Shown in pieces: positions 32,801 through 40,028 of a stretch of 53,803 bases of DNA. Position 1 is the first letter of the stretch. Each line of letters starts with the position of its first letter. The position numbers and the translations under genes were made by a program. The stretch comes from Glycomyces lechevalierae (GTDB lineage Bacteria > Actinomycetota > Actinomycetes > Mycobacteriales > Micromonosporaceae), in assembly GCF_027622945.1 (NCBI RefSeq), contig NZ_JAPZVQ010000024.1, positions 1 through 53,803 of the forward strand. Direction: 5' to 3'. Under the pieces are notes generated by a model. It was given only the letters and a program-made list of their open reading frames with translations, was not told the origin of the DNA and searched no databases.

Positions 32801-33205
32801 GCGGAGCTCCTGGCCGACTACGAGATCCTGCAGCCGTTCGACCAGTTGCACCGCCCGGTCCTCGCGTTCACCCCCGAGGAGCTCGCGACCGGCCGCCTCA
32901 CCCGCTTCGAGGGCGCCACGGTCGAGACCGGCCGGATCCTCGGGCTGACCTCGCGCGGCTGGGACCGGTCCGGGCCCATGAGCGGCAGTGTCGAGTCCAG
33001 CGTCTCCTACCCGCTGCCCGGCGGCGGCTCGATCACCGTCGAGCTGGACCCGGGCATCTACGTCGGCTCCGTGAGCGCCTACCCCGAACAGACCCTCGAA
33101 GGCGTCTCCCTCGCCGTGCCCGGCGGCACGCGGCCCGAAGACCTCGACCCGGCGGTCGTCTCCGAGGCGCTGGCCGGCCTCGCCCGCCTCACCGGCGGGA
33201 AGTGA
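29891..33205 (+). CDS. DUF4132 protein, paralogue B
   Basis: 1104 residues from ATG 29891; GGAGGA lies 6 bases upstream, and the product starts MTASVAPQEDQVHFP like paralogue A. Architecture is the same: an N-terminal helical-repeat region, a PPWTVKRAKRK linker (~398), middle repeats, and the DRLVPDFGLGEGAALVLDYGPR block. The C-terminal DUF4132 domain has RRLVWTAE and LLADYEILQPFDQL (~976). The middle and C-terminal regions are closely similar to A and C, while the first ~390 residues have diverged much more. There is no transmembrane helix and no known catalytic motif. It is the second of four tandem copies. Confidence 0.88.
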   Translation: MTASVAPQEDQVHFPSAWERHVKPTRTAGKPRKVASDADRGRQLLAEGEAGARGVLESMLHDRFKPAGFAFLDGTADPVGAAVAIAVMCHRLGGNPRWSSFLEQKTTASRAMFAGLVADHGLPFAAETAGMFFTLDTGRDPGGQIRLRQMHLNGNGWDHGVPDGLLADLRHRIAATDDYPAVREALARRRENPAERLAATLLAPDEQAWADEVCAEHQRHRPTQQATELLLTQAVTTPEQLDALGQVRVPAYRLEAPALANLAFRLGADAAPIVIDSVKDTHPVAWRRRLHKALAGLPSDEVAAYLVDRLHESDVMVVATGFAQRYPLRILRAVAARFPDASDARRKRLILLLQTDPAVEAALPHLDAAARAVLAPLFDTPDRKPYADPADLPRLLTAPPWTVKRAKRKAVVVEGLVPPPINRVVWAAGEQEAFAATGYGFGDSRDEDAWRKEARRLELRKLPSDEGLHFLAHAPRDIAAPVADRWHARPPFGYWGPDQLKRALARFETTVAFEIARGAGAEAATREAALPIANLPAARAMAEALVRLKSMRANAIAWLDRHAEDAAPLLVPDALGADKTLRKRAETALAILAARHGADAVREAAKQYGEEASAALESLLDADPLDPVGVAIPKAVAWAAPPLLPQVLLAGGERALPPSAIEHLLTVLAIATPEYPYAGVEVVAEACDGPSLARFSLALFEQWLQAGAPTGETWAMTQLAHFADDHTVRVLAPLVAAWPGEHQHQRAVKGLKVLGAIGTETAMRAVQSIARKAKFDAIRWEARVQIDAIAANLSLTADQLADRLVPDFGLGEGAALVLDYGPRRFAVRFDESLKPFVQDGDGKPRKTLPKPGKNDDASIAEDAYRRFAELKKDMRTVAADLVKRLESAMIDGREWTMADFRAYQVAHPLTGQLARRLVWTAEHAGARTAFRVAEDGTFSDVDDETFTPASEATVRLAHPALLASEAVQTWAELLADYEILQPFDQLHRPVLAFTPEELATGRLTRFEGATVETGRILGLTSRGWDRSGPMSGSVESSVSYPLPGGGSITVELDPGIYVGSVSAYPEQTLEGVSLAVPGGTRPEDLDPAVVSEALAGLARLTGGK

Positions 33206-33271
33206 CCGCCGCTGCGGGACCGGAGGCTGGTGCGGAGTCGCCCGATGACGTTGCGTACCAGCGCGAACACC

Positions 33272-33294
33272 GTGTCGTACCCGGTCTCTAAGCT
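33272..33294 (+). promoter_or_regulatory. Shared-motif promoter of DUF4132 gene C
   Basis: GTGTCGTAC (33272-33280), eight bases, then TAAGCT -10 (33289-33294). The ATG at 33302 is seven bases beyond the -10, so this message is predicted leaderless, unlike A, B and D. Confidence 0.75.
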
Positions 33295-33301
33295 GTCGCG
33301 C

Positions 33302-36300
33302 ATGACCGAAACCGAGACTCCCTCGATCGCAACGGCCCTCCCCGACGAGGACCGCCTGGCCTTTCCCCCGACCTGGAACCGCTTCGTGCATCCGCGCCGG
33401 GGCGCCGCGAAGTCCCGCAAGATCAAGCTCGATCCCGAGGCCGGGCGCGAATTCCTCCACAAGCACGGCGAGAAGGTCCGCAAGCGCCTCGACCTGGAGG
33501 CCAACCGCGAGTTCACGGCCGCCGGGAGGTCGTTCCTCGGCGGGAGCGCCGACGTGCTCGGCGCGGCCGCGGTCATGGCGCTCGCCAAGCCCGGCGTCGG
33601 ATCGGAGGTGCCGCCCGTGCGGCCGCTGTTCGACCTGGTCGCGACCGAGCACGGCCTGCCGTTCGCGGTCGCCGCGCTCACCGAAGCCCTCACGCTCCAA
33701 CCCGAGCAGGTCGCGTCCCAGGGCCTCGGCCTGACCCGGCGCTCGCTGAAGGAGTACACCTGGTCGAAGTTCCTGAACTGCAAGGACATCCGCGACGTCC
33801 GCGCACTCTTGGCCGCCGCGTCCGACGCCGAGTACGCGGCGGTCGTGGCCGCGGTCGCCGAGCGCCGCACCGGCCCTGAGCTCCGCCTGTCGGCCAGCTT
33901 CCTCATGCAAGAGGAGGAGGAGTGGATGACCGAGGCGTGCGGGGAACTGACCGCCTCGCAGGTGAACGAGGCCTGCACGAGAATGCTCCTCGAAGTGGTC
34001 ACCACTCGCGAGCAGTGCGAGGCGCTCGACGTGTCCACACTGCCGCTCTACTGGGTCTACACCGCCGATGTCGCCGACCTCGTGCACCGCCTCGGCGCCG
34101 CGGCGCAGCCCGTGGTCGAGCGCTATCTCAGCGGCTACTGCAGCACCGACGAGAAGAAGGCCCTCTTCCGGGCCCTCGCGTCGATGCCCAGCGCCGCCGC
34201 TCTCGAAACCCTCCTCGACCGGCTCGACGAACCCGCCGCCATCGGCTTCGCCATGGAGGTCGCCGCGAACTTCCCCAGGCGCGCATTGGAAGTGATCGCG
34301 CGCCGCCTGCCGGCCGCCGACCCCGACGACCGCAAGCGGTTCTCGACGCTGCTCTACGCCGACCCGGTCCTGCTCGACGCGGCCCTACCGCTCGCGGACG
34401 CCGCAACGCAGGCGGCGATCGCGACGCTCACCGCCGGCCACCAGACCGTCCCCGAGGCCCCGGACGAGGCCGTCCCCGCGCTGCTCGCCTCCCCGCCGTG
34501 GGCGGCCGAAGGCACCGAGCGGCCGGCGGTCGCCGTCAAGGGCCTCGAACCGGCCCCGATCAGCCGGATGCGCTGGGCCGCAGGCGAACACGAGGCCTGG
34601 CGCGATTGCCACAGCTACGATTTCAAGCGGTACCGCCGCAGCGAGGAGTGGAGCTCCACCCGCTGGGAGGACGAGACCCGCGAGTTCGACAAGATGCTCG
34701 CCCGCGACCAGGCGGTCATGCTCGCCTTCGCGCCCCCTGAAGTCGCCGCCGGACTCCTCCCGCGCTGGAAGACGGCGAACAACTACTTCAATCTCGAGGT
34801 CCTGCAGCGGATGCTCCTCAACCTCGGCCCCGAAGCGGCCCAGCAGGTGCTGGCCGCGACCGCGTACGACCACGACTACCGCCGCACCCTCCTGCTGCCC
34901 GTCGCGAACCTCACCGTCGCCCGGTACGCCGCCGATGCGCTCGTGCGACTGAAGACCTTGCGCGCCTTCGCGATCGAATGGCTCGACCGGCACGCCGCCG
35001 ACGCCGCCGCGCTGCTCGTCCCCGACGCGCTCGGCAAGCCCAAGAAGCTCCGCGCCGCCGCCGAGGCCGCCCTCCGCTACCTCGCCGCCGAGCACGGCCC
35101 CGACCTGGTGCGCGCCGCCGCCGCGCAGTACGGCGACGAAGCGGCCGAGGCGATCGGCGCGCTCGTGGACATCGACCCGCTCACGCCCGTCGGCGTCCAG
35201 GTTCCCAAGCCGAGCGCGTGGGCCTCCCCGGTGGCCCTGCCGCAGGTGCTCCTCAAGGGCCGCGAGCACGCGCTGCCCCACGCCGCCGTCCGCAACGCCA
35301 TCACCGTGCTCGCCCTCGGCACCCCCGAGTACGACTACCCGGGCGTCGCGGTCCTCGCCGAGACCTGCGACCCGATGTCCTTGACGCGCTTCTCGCTCGC
35401 GCTGTTCGAGCAGTGGCTCACCGCCGGGGCGCCCTCCGAGGACGGCTGGGCGCTGACGCAGCTCGCGCACTTCGGGGACGACGAGGCCGTGCGCCTCCTC
35501 CAGCCGCTCGTCGCGCGCTGGCCGGGGGAGAACCAGCACCAGCGGTCCGTCAAGGGCCTCAAGGTCCTCGGCGCGATCGGCAGCGAGACGGCGCTGCGGG
35601 CGATCAACCAGATCGCCGAGAAGGCCAAGTTCTCCGCCATCAAAGCCGAAGCGGGCGAGCAGATCAGGGCCATCGCCGCGAACCTCGGCCTCACCTCCGA
35701 CCAGCTCGCCGACCGACTCGTGCCCGACTTCGGGCTGCGCGACGAGGCCGCGCTGGTGCTCGACTACGGGCCCCGCCAGTTCAAGGTCGGTTTCGACGAG
35801 GCATTGAAGCCGTTCGTCACCGACATGGACGGCAAGCCCCGTAAGAGCCTCCCCAAGCCCGGCGCGAAGGACGACGAGCTGCTCGCCGACGCCGCGTACC
35901 AGCGGTTCGCGGCCCTGCGCAAGGACCTCCGCAGCGTCGCCGCCGACCAGGTGAAGCGCCTCGAACGCGCCATGGTCCAGGGCCGCACCTGGACGCCCGC
36001 CGAGTTCGACGAGCACTTCGTGCAGCACCCGCTGGTGTGGCACCTCGCGCGCCGCCTGGTGTGGATCGCCGAAGCGGGCGGGGAGCGGACCGCGTTCCGC
36101 CTCGCGGAGGACAAGGGCTGCACCGACGTCAACGAGGACGAGTACGCGCTCCCCGCGAACGCCGCCGTGCGCCTCGCCCACCCCGCGATCATGGGCGCCG
36201 AAGTGGACGCGTGGGCCGAGATCCTCGCGGACTACGAGATCCTGCAGCCCTTCCCGCAGCTCGGCCGCCCCGTGCACGCCTTCACCGAGGAGGAGTTGCG

Positions 36301-36646
36301 CACCGGCCGCCTCGCCCGCTTCGAAGGCGCCTCCGTCCCGGTCGGCAAGCTCCTCGGGCTCACGAGCAAGGGCTGGGTGCGGTCCTCCCCGCAGGACGCC
36401 GGCATCGAACCGGGCATGGCCTGCACCGTGCCCGGTCTCGGCTACGTCGTGCTCGACCTCGATCCGGGCATCTGGATCGGCGCGATCGACGAATGCCCCG
36501 ACCAGACACTGCGGACGGTCGTGCTCTCCGCGCAGGACCTCGACGGCTGGCGTGTGCCCAACGCGAAGACCGACAACGGGCCCGTCGACCCCGTCGCCGC
36601 CTCCGAGATCCTGACGGCCCTCGTGAGGGTCACCGGCCAGGAGTGA
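33302..36646 (+). CDS. DUF4132 protein, paralogue C
   Basis: 1114 residues from ATG 33302. The start is set by homology (ALPDEDRLAFPPTWN aligns with the A and B N-termini) and by the -10 just upstream; there is no ribosome-binding site. Layout is as in A and B: N-terminal helical repeats, an APPW-type linker (SPPWAAEGTERP, ~396), middle repeats, and the DRLVPDFGLRDEAALVLDYGPR block. The DUF4132 domain has RRLVWIAE and ILADYEILQPFPQL (~977). A hairpin terminator follows, so C is probably a separate transcript from D and the downstream operon. Confidence 0.88.
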   Translation: MTETETPSIATALPDEDRLAFPPTWNRFVHPRRGAAKSRKIKLDPEAGREFLHKHGEKVRKRLDLEANREFTAAGRSFLGGSADVLGAAAVMALAKPGVGSEVPPVRPLFDLVATEHGLPFAVAALTEALTLQPEQVASQGLGLTRRSLKEYTWSKFLNCKDIRDVRALLAAASDAEYAAVVAAVAERRTGPELRLSASFLMQEEEEWMTEACGELTASQVNEACTRMLLEVVTTREQCEALDVSTLPLYWVYTADVADLVHRLGAAAQPVVERYLSGYCSTDEKKALFRALASMPSAAALETLLDRLDEPAAIGFAMEVAANFPRRALEVIARRLPAADPDDRKRFSTLLYADPVLLDAALPLADAATQAAIATLTAGHQTVPEAPDEAVPALLASPPWAAEGTERPAVAVKGLEPAPISRMRWAAGEHEAWRDCHSYDFKRYRRSEEWSSTRWEDETREFDKMLARDQAVMLAFAPPEVAAGLLPRWKTANNYFNLEVLQRMLLNLGPEAAQQVLAATAYDHDYRRTLLLPVANLTVARYAADALVRLKTLRAFAIEWLDRHAADAAALLVPDALGKPKKLRAAAEAALRYLAAEHGPDLVRAAAAQYGDEAAEAIGALVDIDPLTPVGVQVPKPSAWASPVALPQVLLKGREHALPHAAVRNAITVLALGTPEYDYPGVAVLAETCDPMSLTRFSLALFEQWLTAGAPSEDGWALTQLAHFGDDEAVRLLQPLVARWPGENQHQRSVKGLKVLGAIGSETALRAINQIAEKAKFSAIKAEAGEQIRAIAANLGLTSDQLADRLVPDFGLRDEAALVLDYGPRQFKVGFDEALKPFVTDMDGKPRKSLPKPGAKDDELLADAAYQRFAALRKDLRSVAADQVKRLERAMVQGRTWTPAEFDEHFVQHPLVWHLARRLVWIAEAGGERTAFRLAEDKGCTDVNEDEYALPANAAVRLAHPAIMGAEVDAWAEILADYEILQPFPQLGRPVHAFTEEELRTGRLARFEGASVPVGKLLGLTSKGWVRSSPQDAGIEPGMACTVPGLGYVVLDLDPGIWIGAIDECPDQTLRTVVLSAQDLDGWRVPNAKTDNGPVDPVAASEILTALVRVTGQE

Positions 36647-36653
36647 CCCGAGC

Positions 36654-36687
36654 CCGGCCCGCCGCCTGTTCGAAGGCGGCGGGCCGG
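36654..36687 (+). terminator. Terminator between DUF4132 genes C and D
   Basis: Perfect 13-bp arms CCGGCCCGCCGCC and GGCGGCGGGCCGG with loop TGTTCGAA, 8 bases after the C stop and 5 bases before the D promoter motif. Confidence 0.75.
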
Positions 36688-36691
36688 AGGC

Positions 36692-36714
36692 GTGTCGCAC
36701 CCGCCTCTTATGCT
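36692..36714 (+). promoter_or_regulatory. Shared-motif promoter of DUF4132 gene D and the MoxR operon
   Basis: GTGTCGCAC (36692-36700), eight bases, then TATGCT -10 (36709-36714). Predicted start is near 36721. Because the downstream genes are packed with overlaps, this promoter would drive D, MoxR, DUF5682, VWA and SWIM as one transcript. Confidence 0.75.
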
Positions 36715-36748
36715 CTGCATGACACTTCCGCCCCCAGGAAAGCAGGAC

Positions 36749-38923
36749 ATGTCCGATCACCTTGCGCCACAAGAGAAGCGACTCGACGTAACCGATGAGT
36801 CGCAGTCTCCCGGCCTCCCCGAGGCGGCGCTCGCGGACCTCCCGAAGGTGCTCGTCGCTCCGCCCTGGACCGAACCGCGCCGGAGCCGCCCGCCGCGCGA
36901 GATCCCCGGGCTCAAGGCCCCCGCCCCGCAGATCGTCGGCCGCCCCGGCGAGTTCGAGGACGCCATGGCCCTCGAACCCGACCTCGTCGAATGGGACCCC
37001 GACACCTACTGGGACGAGTTCGAACGCGACGACGCCTCCACCTACCGGCCCGGATGGAACCTCGCGGACGCCGTCCTCGCCCAGCTCGCCCGCCGCGGCC
37101 CCGCCATCGCGGACAAGGCCGTGGCCCACCTCCACGACTCCCCTTGGCACGCCCGCGCGCTCATGCCGATCCGCAGCACCCCCGCCGCCGCGGCCGCCGC
37201 CCACTGGTTCCTCCGCGTCGACGCCGGACGCGGCCCCGGCCTCGACTGGTTCGACCGCCACCGCCTCCACGCCGTGCCCCTCCTCGTCCCCGAGGCCTTC
37301 GGCCCCAAGGGGTACCAGCGCACCACCGCCCGCGGCGCCCTCCGGCTCCTCGCCTGGCGATACGGCCCCGAAGCCGTCATCCGCGCCGCCGAACCCCATG
37401 GGCCCGAAGCGGTCGCGGGTATGACCGCCGTCCTCGCCGACTACCCCGACCGGCCCCTCCTCAACAACCCCACCGCCGGTGCCATCCGCGACCAGGACGA
37501 ACTCCCGCGCGTGCGCACCGCCGACCGCACCGCGATCCTGCCGCCCACCGCCGTCACGCACCTCATCGAAGTGCTCTCGCAGTGGACCCCGCGCACCCCC
37601 TACCCGGCCGTCGAGACCGTCGCCGCCGCCTGCGACGCCGACTCCCTCGCCCGCTTCTCCCTCGCGCTGGCCCAGCGCTACGGCTTCTCAGGGCAGCTCG
37701 CGCGCTTCGGCGGCGCCGAGGCCGCCGAACTGCTCGAAGCCGAGGTCAAGAAGACCGGCGCGCGCTACCTCGCGCAGACCGAGTTCGCCCTCGAGACCCT
37801 CGCGGCCTTCCCCGCCGACCTCGCCTTCCCCGTGCTGTACCGCATCTCCCGCGGCAAGCTCCACAAGACCGTGCGCGACCTCGCCGCCGCGAAGGCCGCC
37901 GACGTCGCGGCCCGAGCCGGGCACGACGTGGAGCCCCTCGCCGACGCGATCGCCCCCGCTCTCGGCCTCGAAGACCCCGCCGCGCTCACCCTCGACTTCG
38001 GCCCGCGCGCCTTCCACGTCAAGCCCGACGACCGGCTCAAACTGCGGATCGCCGACGACACCGGCAAGCTCCGCGCCCGCCTGCCGCGCCCCGGGGCCCG
38101 CGACGACGCCGCCACCGCCGAGGCCTCGATCGCCCGTTTCCGCAAGCTCGCCAAGGACCTCACCGCCGAACTCGCCTTCCAGAGCGACCGCCTCAAGGAC
38201 GCGATGCTCACCAGCCGCGTCTGGGACACCCACGAGTTCGCGCACCTCACCGCCCACCCCGTGCTCGCCTCACTTGCCCGCGGCCTCCTCTGGATCGGCG
38301 AGACCACCGAAGGGCCCCAAGGCTTCCGACTCGCCGAAGACGGCAGCTTCGCGGACGTCGACGACAAGCCCCTCCACCTCGCCGACGGCGGCCGCGTCCG
38401 CCTCGCCCACCCCGCCCTCCTCGGCCCCGACCTGCCACTGTGGACCGAGTTGTTCGCGGACTACGAGATCCTGCAGCCCTTCCCACAGCTCAGCCGCCCC
38501 GCCCTCACGCTCACCGAGGAAGAGGCCCGCACCGGCGTCCTCGACCGCTTCTCCGGCGCCACCGCCACGTTCGGCGCCCTCAGCGAACTCCTCGACTGGC
38601 GGACCTTCCACTGGGGCGACGCGCGCCCCCAGTACGCCACGTACGAGTTCACCCACCTCTTCGCCCGCGCACTCCCGCGCGCGGCCCTGAACGCCGAGAG
38701 CGCCGCCGTCGTCGCCGACGCCCACCTCCTCGCCGAGATCGACCCCAGCCCCGACTACCGCGAACCCCACCCCGAAGGACGCCACCGCATCCTCTGGGTC
38801 TGGTTCTCGCCCACCAAGAACCGCCGCCGCGGCGTCCCCACGCTGCGCGGCGACGCCCTCGACCCCGTCCTCGTCGCCGAGATCCTCGCCGGCCTCGGCC
38901 GCGCCACCGGCATCCACCACTGA
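36749..38923 (+). CDS. DUF4132 protein, short paralogue D
   Basis: 724 residues from ATG 36749 (MSDHLAPQEKRLDV, matching the A/B N-termini; AGGA upstream). After the conserved first ~15 residues the protein jumps, by residue ~38, to the APPWTEPRRSRPP linker that lies near residue 400 in A-C, so about 360 residues of N-terminal repeats are missing. The middle repeats, the LTLDFGPRAF block, and the DUF4132 domain with ARGLLWIGE and LFADYEILQPFPQL (~570) are present. A divergent C-terminal tail (~640-724) includes ILWVWFSPTKNRRRG. It lies 13 bases upstream of the MoxR ATPase gene, so it is the DUF4132 copy most directly tied to the operon. Confidence 0.87.
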   Translation: MSDHLAPQEKRLDVTDESQSPGLPEAALADLPKVLVAPPWTEPRRSRPPREIPGLKAPAPQIVGRPGEFEDAMALEPDLVEWDPDTYWDEFERDDASTYRPGWNLADAVLAQLARRGPAIADKAVAHLHDSPWHARALMPIRSTPAAAAAAHWFLRVDAGRGPGLDWFDRHRLHAVPLLVPEAFGPKGYQRTTARGALRLLAWRYGPEAVIRAAEPHGPEAVAGMTAVLADYPDRPLLNNPTAGAIRDQDELPRVRTADRTAILPPTAVTHLIEVLSQWTPRTPYPAVETVAAACDADSLARFSLALAQRYGFSGQLARFGGAEAAELLEAEVKKTGARYLAQTEFALETLAAFPADLAFPVLYRISRGKLHKTVRDLAAAKAADVAARAGHDVEPLADAIAPALGLEDPAALTLDFGPRAFHVKPDDRLKLRIADDTGKLRARLPRPGARDDAATAEASIARFRKLAKDLTAELAFQSDRLKDAMLTSRVWDTHEFAHLTAHPVLASLARGLLWIGETTEGPQGFRLAEDGSFADVDDKPLHLADGGRVRLAHPALLGPDLPLWTELFADYEILQPFPQLSRPALTLTEEEARTGVLDRFSGATATFGALSELLDWRTFHWGDARPQYATYEFTHLFARALPRAALNAESAAVVADAHLLAEIDPSPDYREPHPEGRHRILWVWFSPTKNRRRGVPTLRGDALDPVLVAEILAGLGRATGIHH

Positions 38924-38936
38924 GCAGAAAGCCGCC

Positions 38937-40028
38937 ATGACCACCGAAGACCTGAAGACCGCGCCGAAACTCCAGCGCCCGCCCGCCGAGCAGCGCTACG
39001 CGACCGAACTCGCGAAGCTCGCCGCCGAGGACGAGTCCCCCCGCCCGCCCGGGTGGGCCCTCAGCCTCCAGGCCGCCCGCACCTTCATCGTGGGCGACGA
39101 CTCGCGCGGCATCAGCCGCAAGTTCGTGGGCGACCCCTCGCTCATCGACCGCGCGCTCGTCACCCTCGCCACCAACCGCGGGCTCATGCTCGTCGGCGAG
39201 CCCGGCACCGCCAAGTCCCTGCTCTCCGAACTCATCGCGGCCGCCGTCTCCGGCGACTCCACCCTGACCATCCAAGGCGGCGCCTCCACCACCGAGGACC
39301 AGATCGCCTACTCCTGGAACTACTCCCTGCTCGTCTCCGAGGGCCCCACCGAGCGCGCACTCGTGCCCGCGCCCCTCCTGCGCGGCATGTCCGAAGGCCG
39401 CGTCGTGCGCTTCGAGGAGATCACCCGCTGCCCCCTCGAAGTGCAGGACTCCCTGCTCTCGCCCCTCTCGGACCGCGTGCTCGCCATCCCCGAGCTCGAA
39501 GGCGACTCGATGGTCTTCGCCCGCGAGGGCTTCAACATCATCGCGACCGCCAACACCCGCGACCGCGGCGTGAACGAGATGAGCGCGGCCCTCAAGCGCC
39601 GCTTCAACTTCGAGACGGTCTTCCCGATCGCCGACTTCAAGACCGAGCTCGATCTCGTCGAAGCCGAGGCCTCCGCCGCGCTGGCCCGCTCGGGCGTGCC
39701 CGCGCCGCCCTCGCGCGACGTGCTCGAAGTGCTCGTGCGGGTCTTCCGCGACCTCCGCGTCGGCGACGCGAACTCGGGCCGCCCGCAGGCGGTCATGTCC
39801 ACCGCCGAGGCCGTCTCGGTCGCGCACGCCGTGGGCATCAAGGCCTGGTACCTGCGCGGCGGCACCGCCGAGGCCGGGGACATCGTGGACTGCATGGCCG
39901 GCGCGGCCGCGAAGGACAACGCCGAGGACCTGGCGCGCCTGCGCCGCTACCTCGAGCAGAAGGCCCCCAAGCGCAAAGGCCCGCACTGGGAGTCGCTGTA
40001 CCAGGCGCGGAACCTGCTGCCCGGATGA
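38937..40028 (+). CDS. MoxR-type AAA+ ATPase (YehL-like)
   Basis: 363 residues, cytosolic. Walker A is GEPGTAKS (87-94) with K93. Walker B is VVRFEEI (156-162), where the usual Asp is Glu160 before catalytic Glu161. Sensor 1 is IIATANTRD with N206, and the arginine-finger region is ALKRRF (R221/R222). MoxR ATPases form hexamers and act with VWA-domain partners as chaperones that activate or remodel target proteins. A VWA gene is two genes downstream. Order DUF4132-AAA-DUF5682-VWA-SWIM resembles E. coli yehI-L-M-P-Q. Its stop overlaps the next ATG (ATGA). Confidence 0.92.
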   Translation: MTTEDLKTAPKLQRPPAEQRYATELAKLAAEDESPRPPGWALSLQAARTFIVGDDSRGISRKFVGDPSLIDRALVTLATNRGLMLVGEPGTAKSLLSELIAAAVSGDSTLTIQGGASTTEDQIAYSWNYSLLVSEGPTERALVPAPLLRGMSEGRVVRFEEITRCPLEVQDSLLSPLSDRVLAIPELEGDSMVFAREGFNIIATANTRDRGVNEMSAALKRRFNFETVFPIADFKTELDLVEAEASAALARSGVPAPPSRDVLEVLVRVFRDLRVGDANSGRPQAVMSTAEAVSVAHAVGIKAWYLRGGTAEAGDIVDCMAGAAAKDNAEDLARLRRYLEQKAPKRKGPHWESLYQARNLLPG

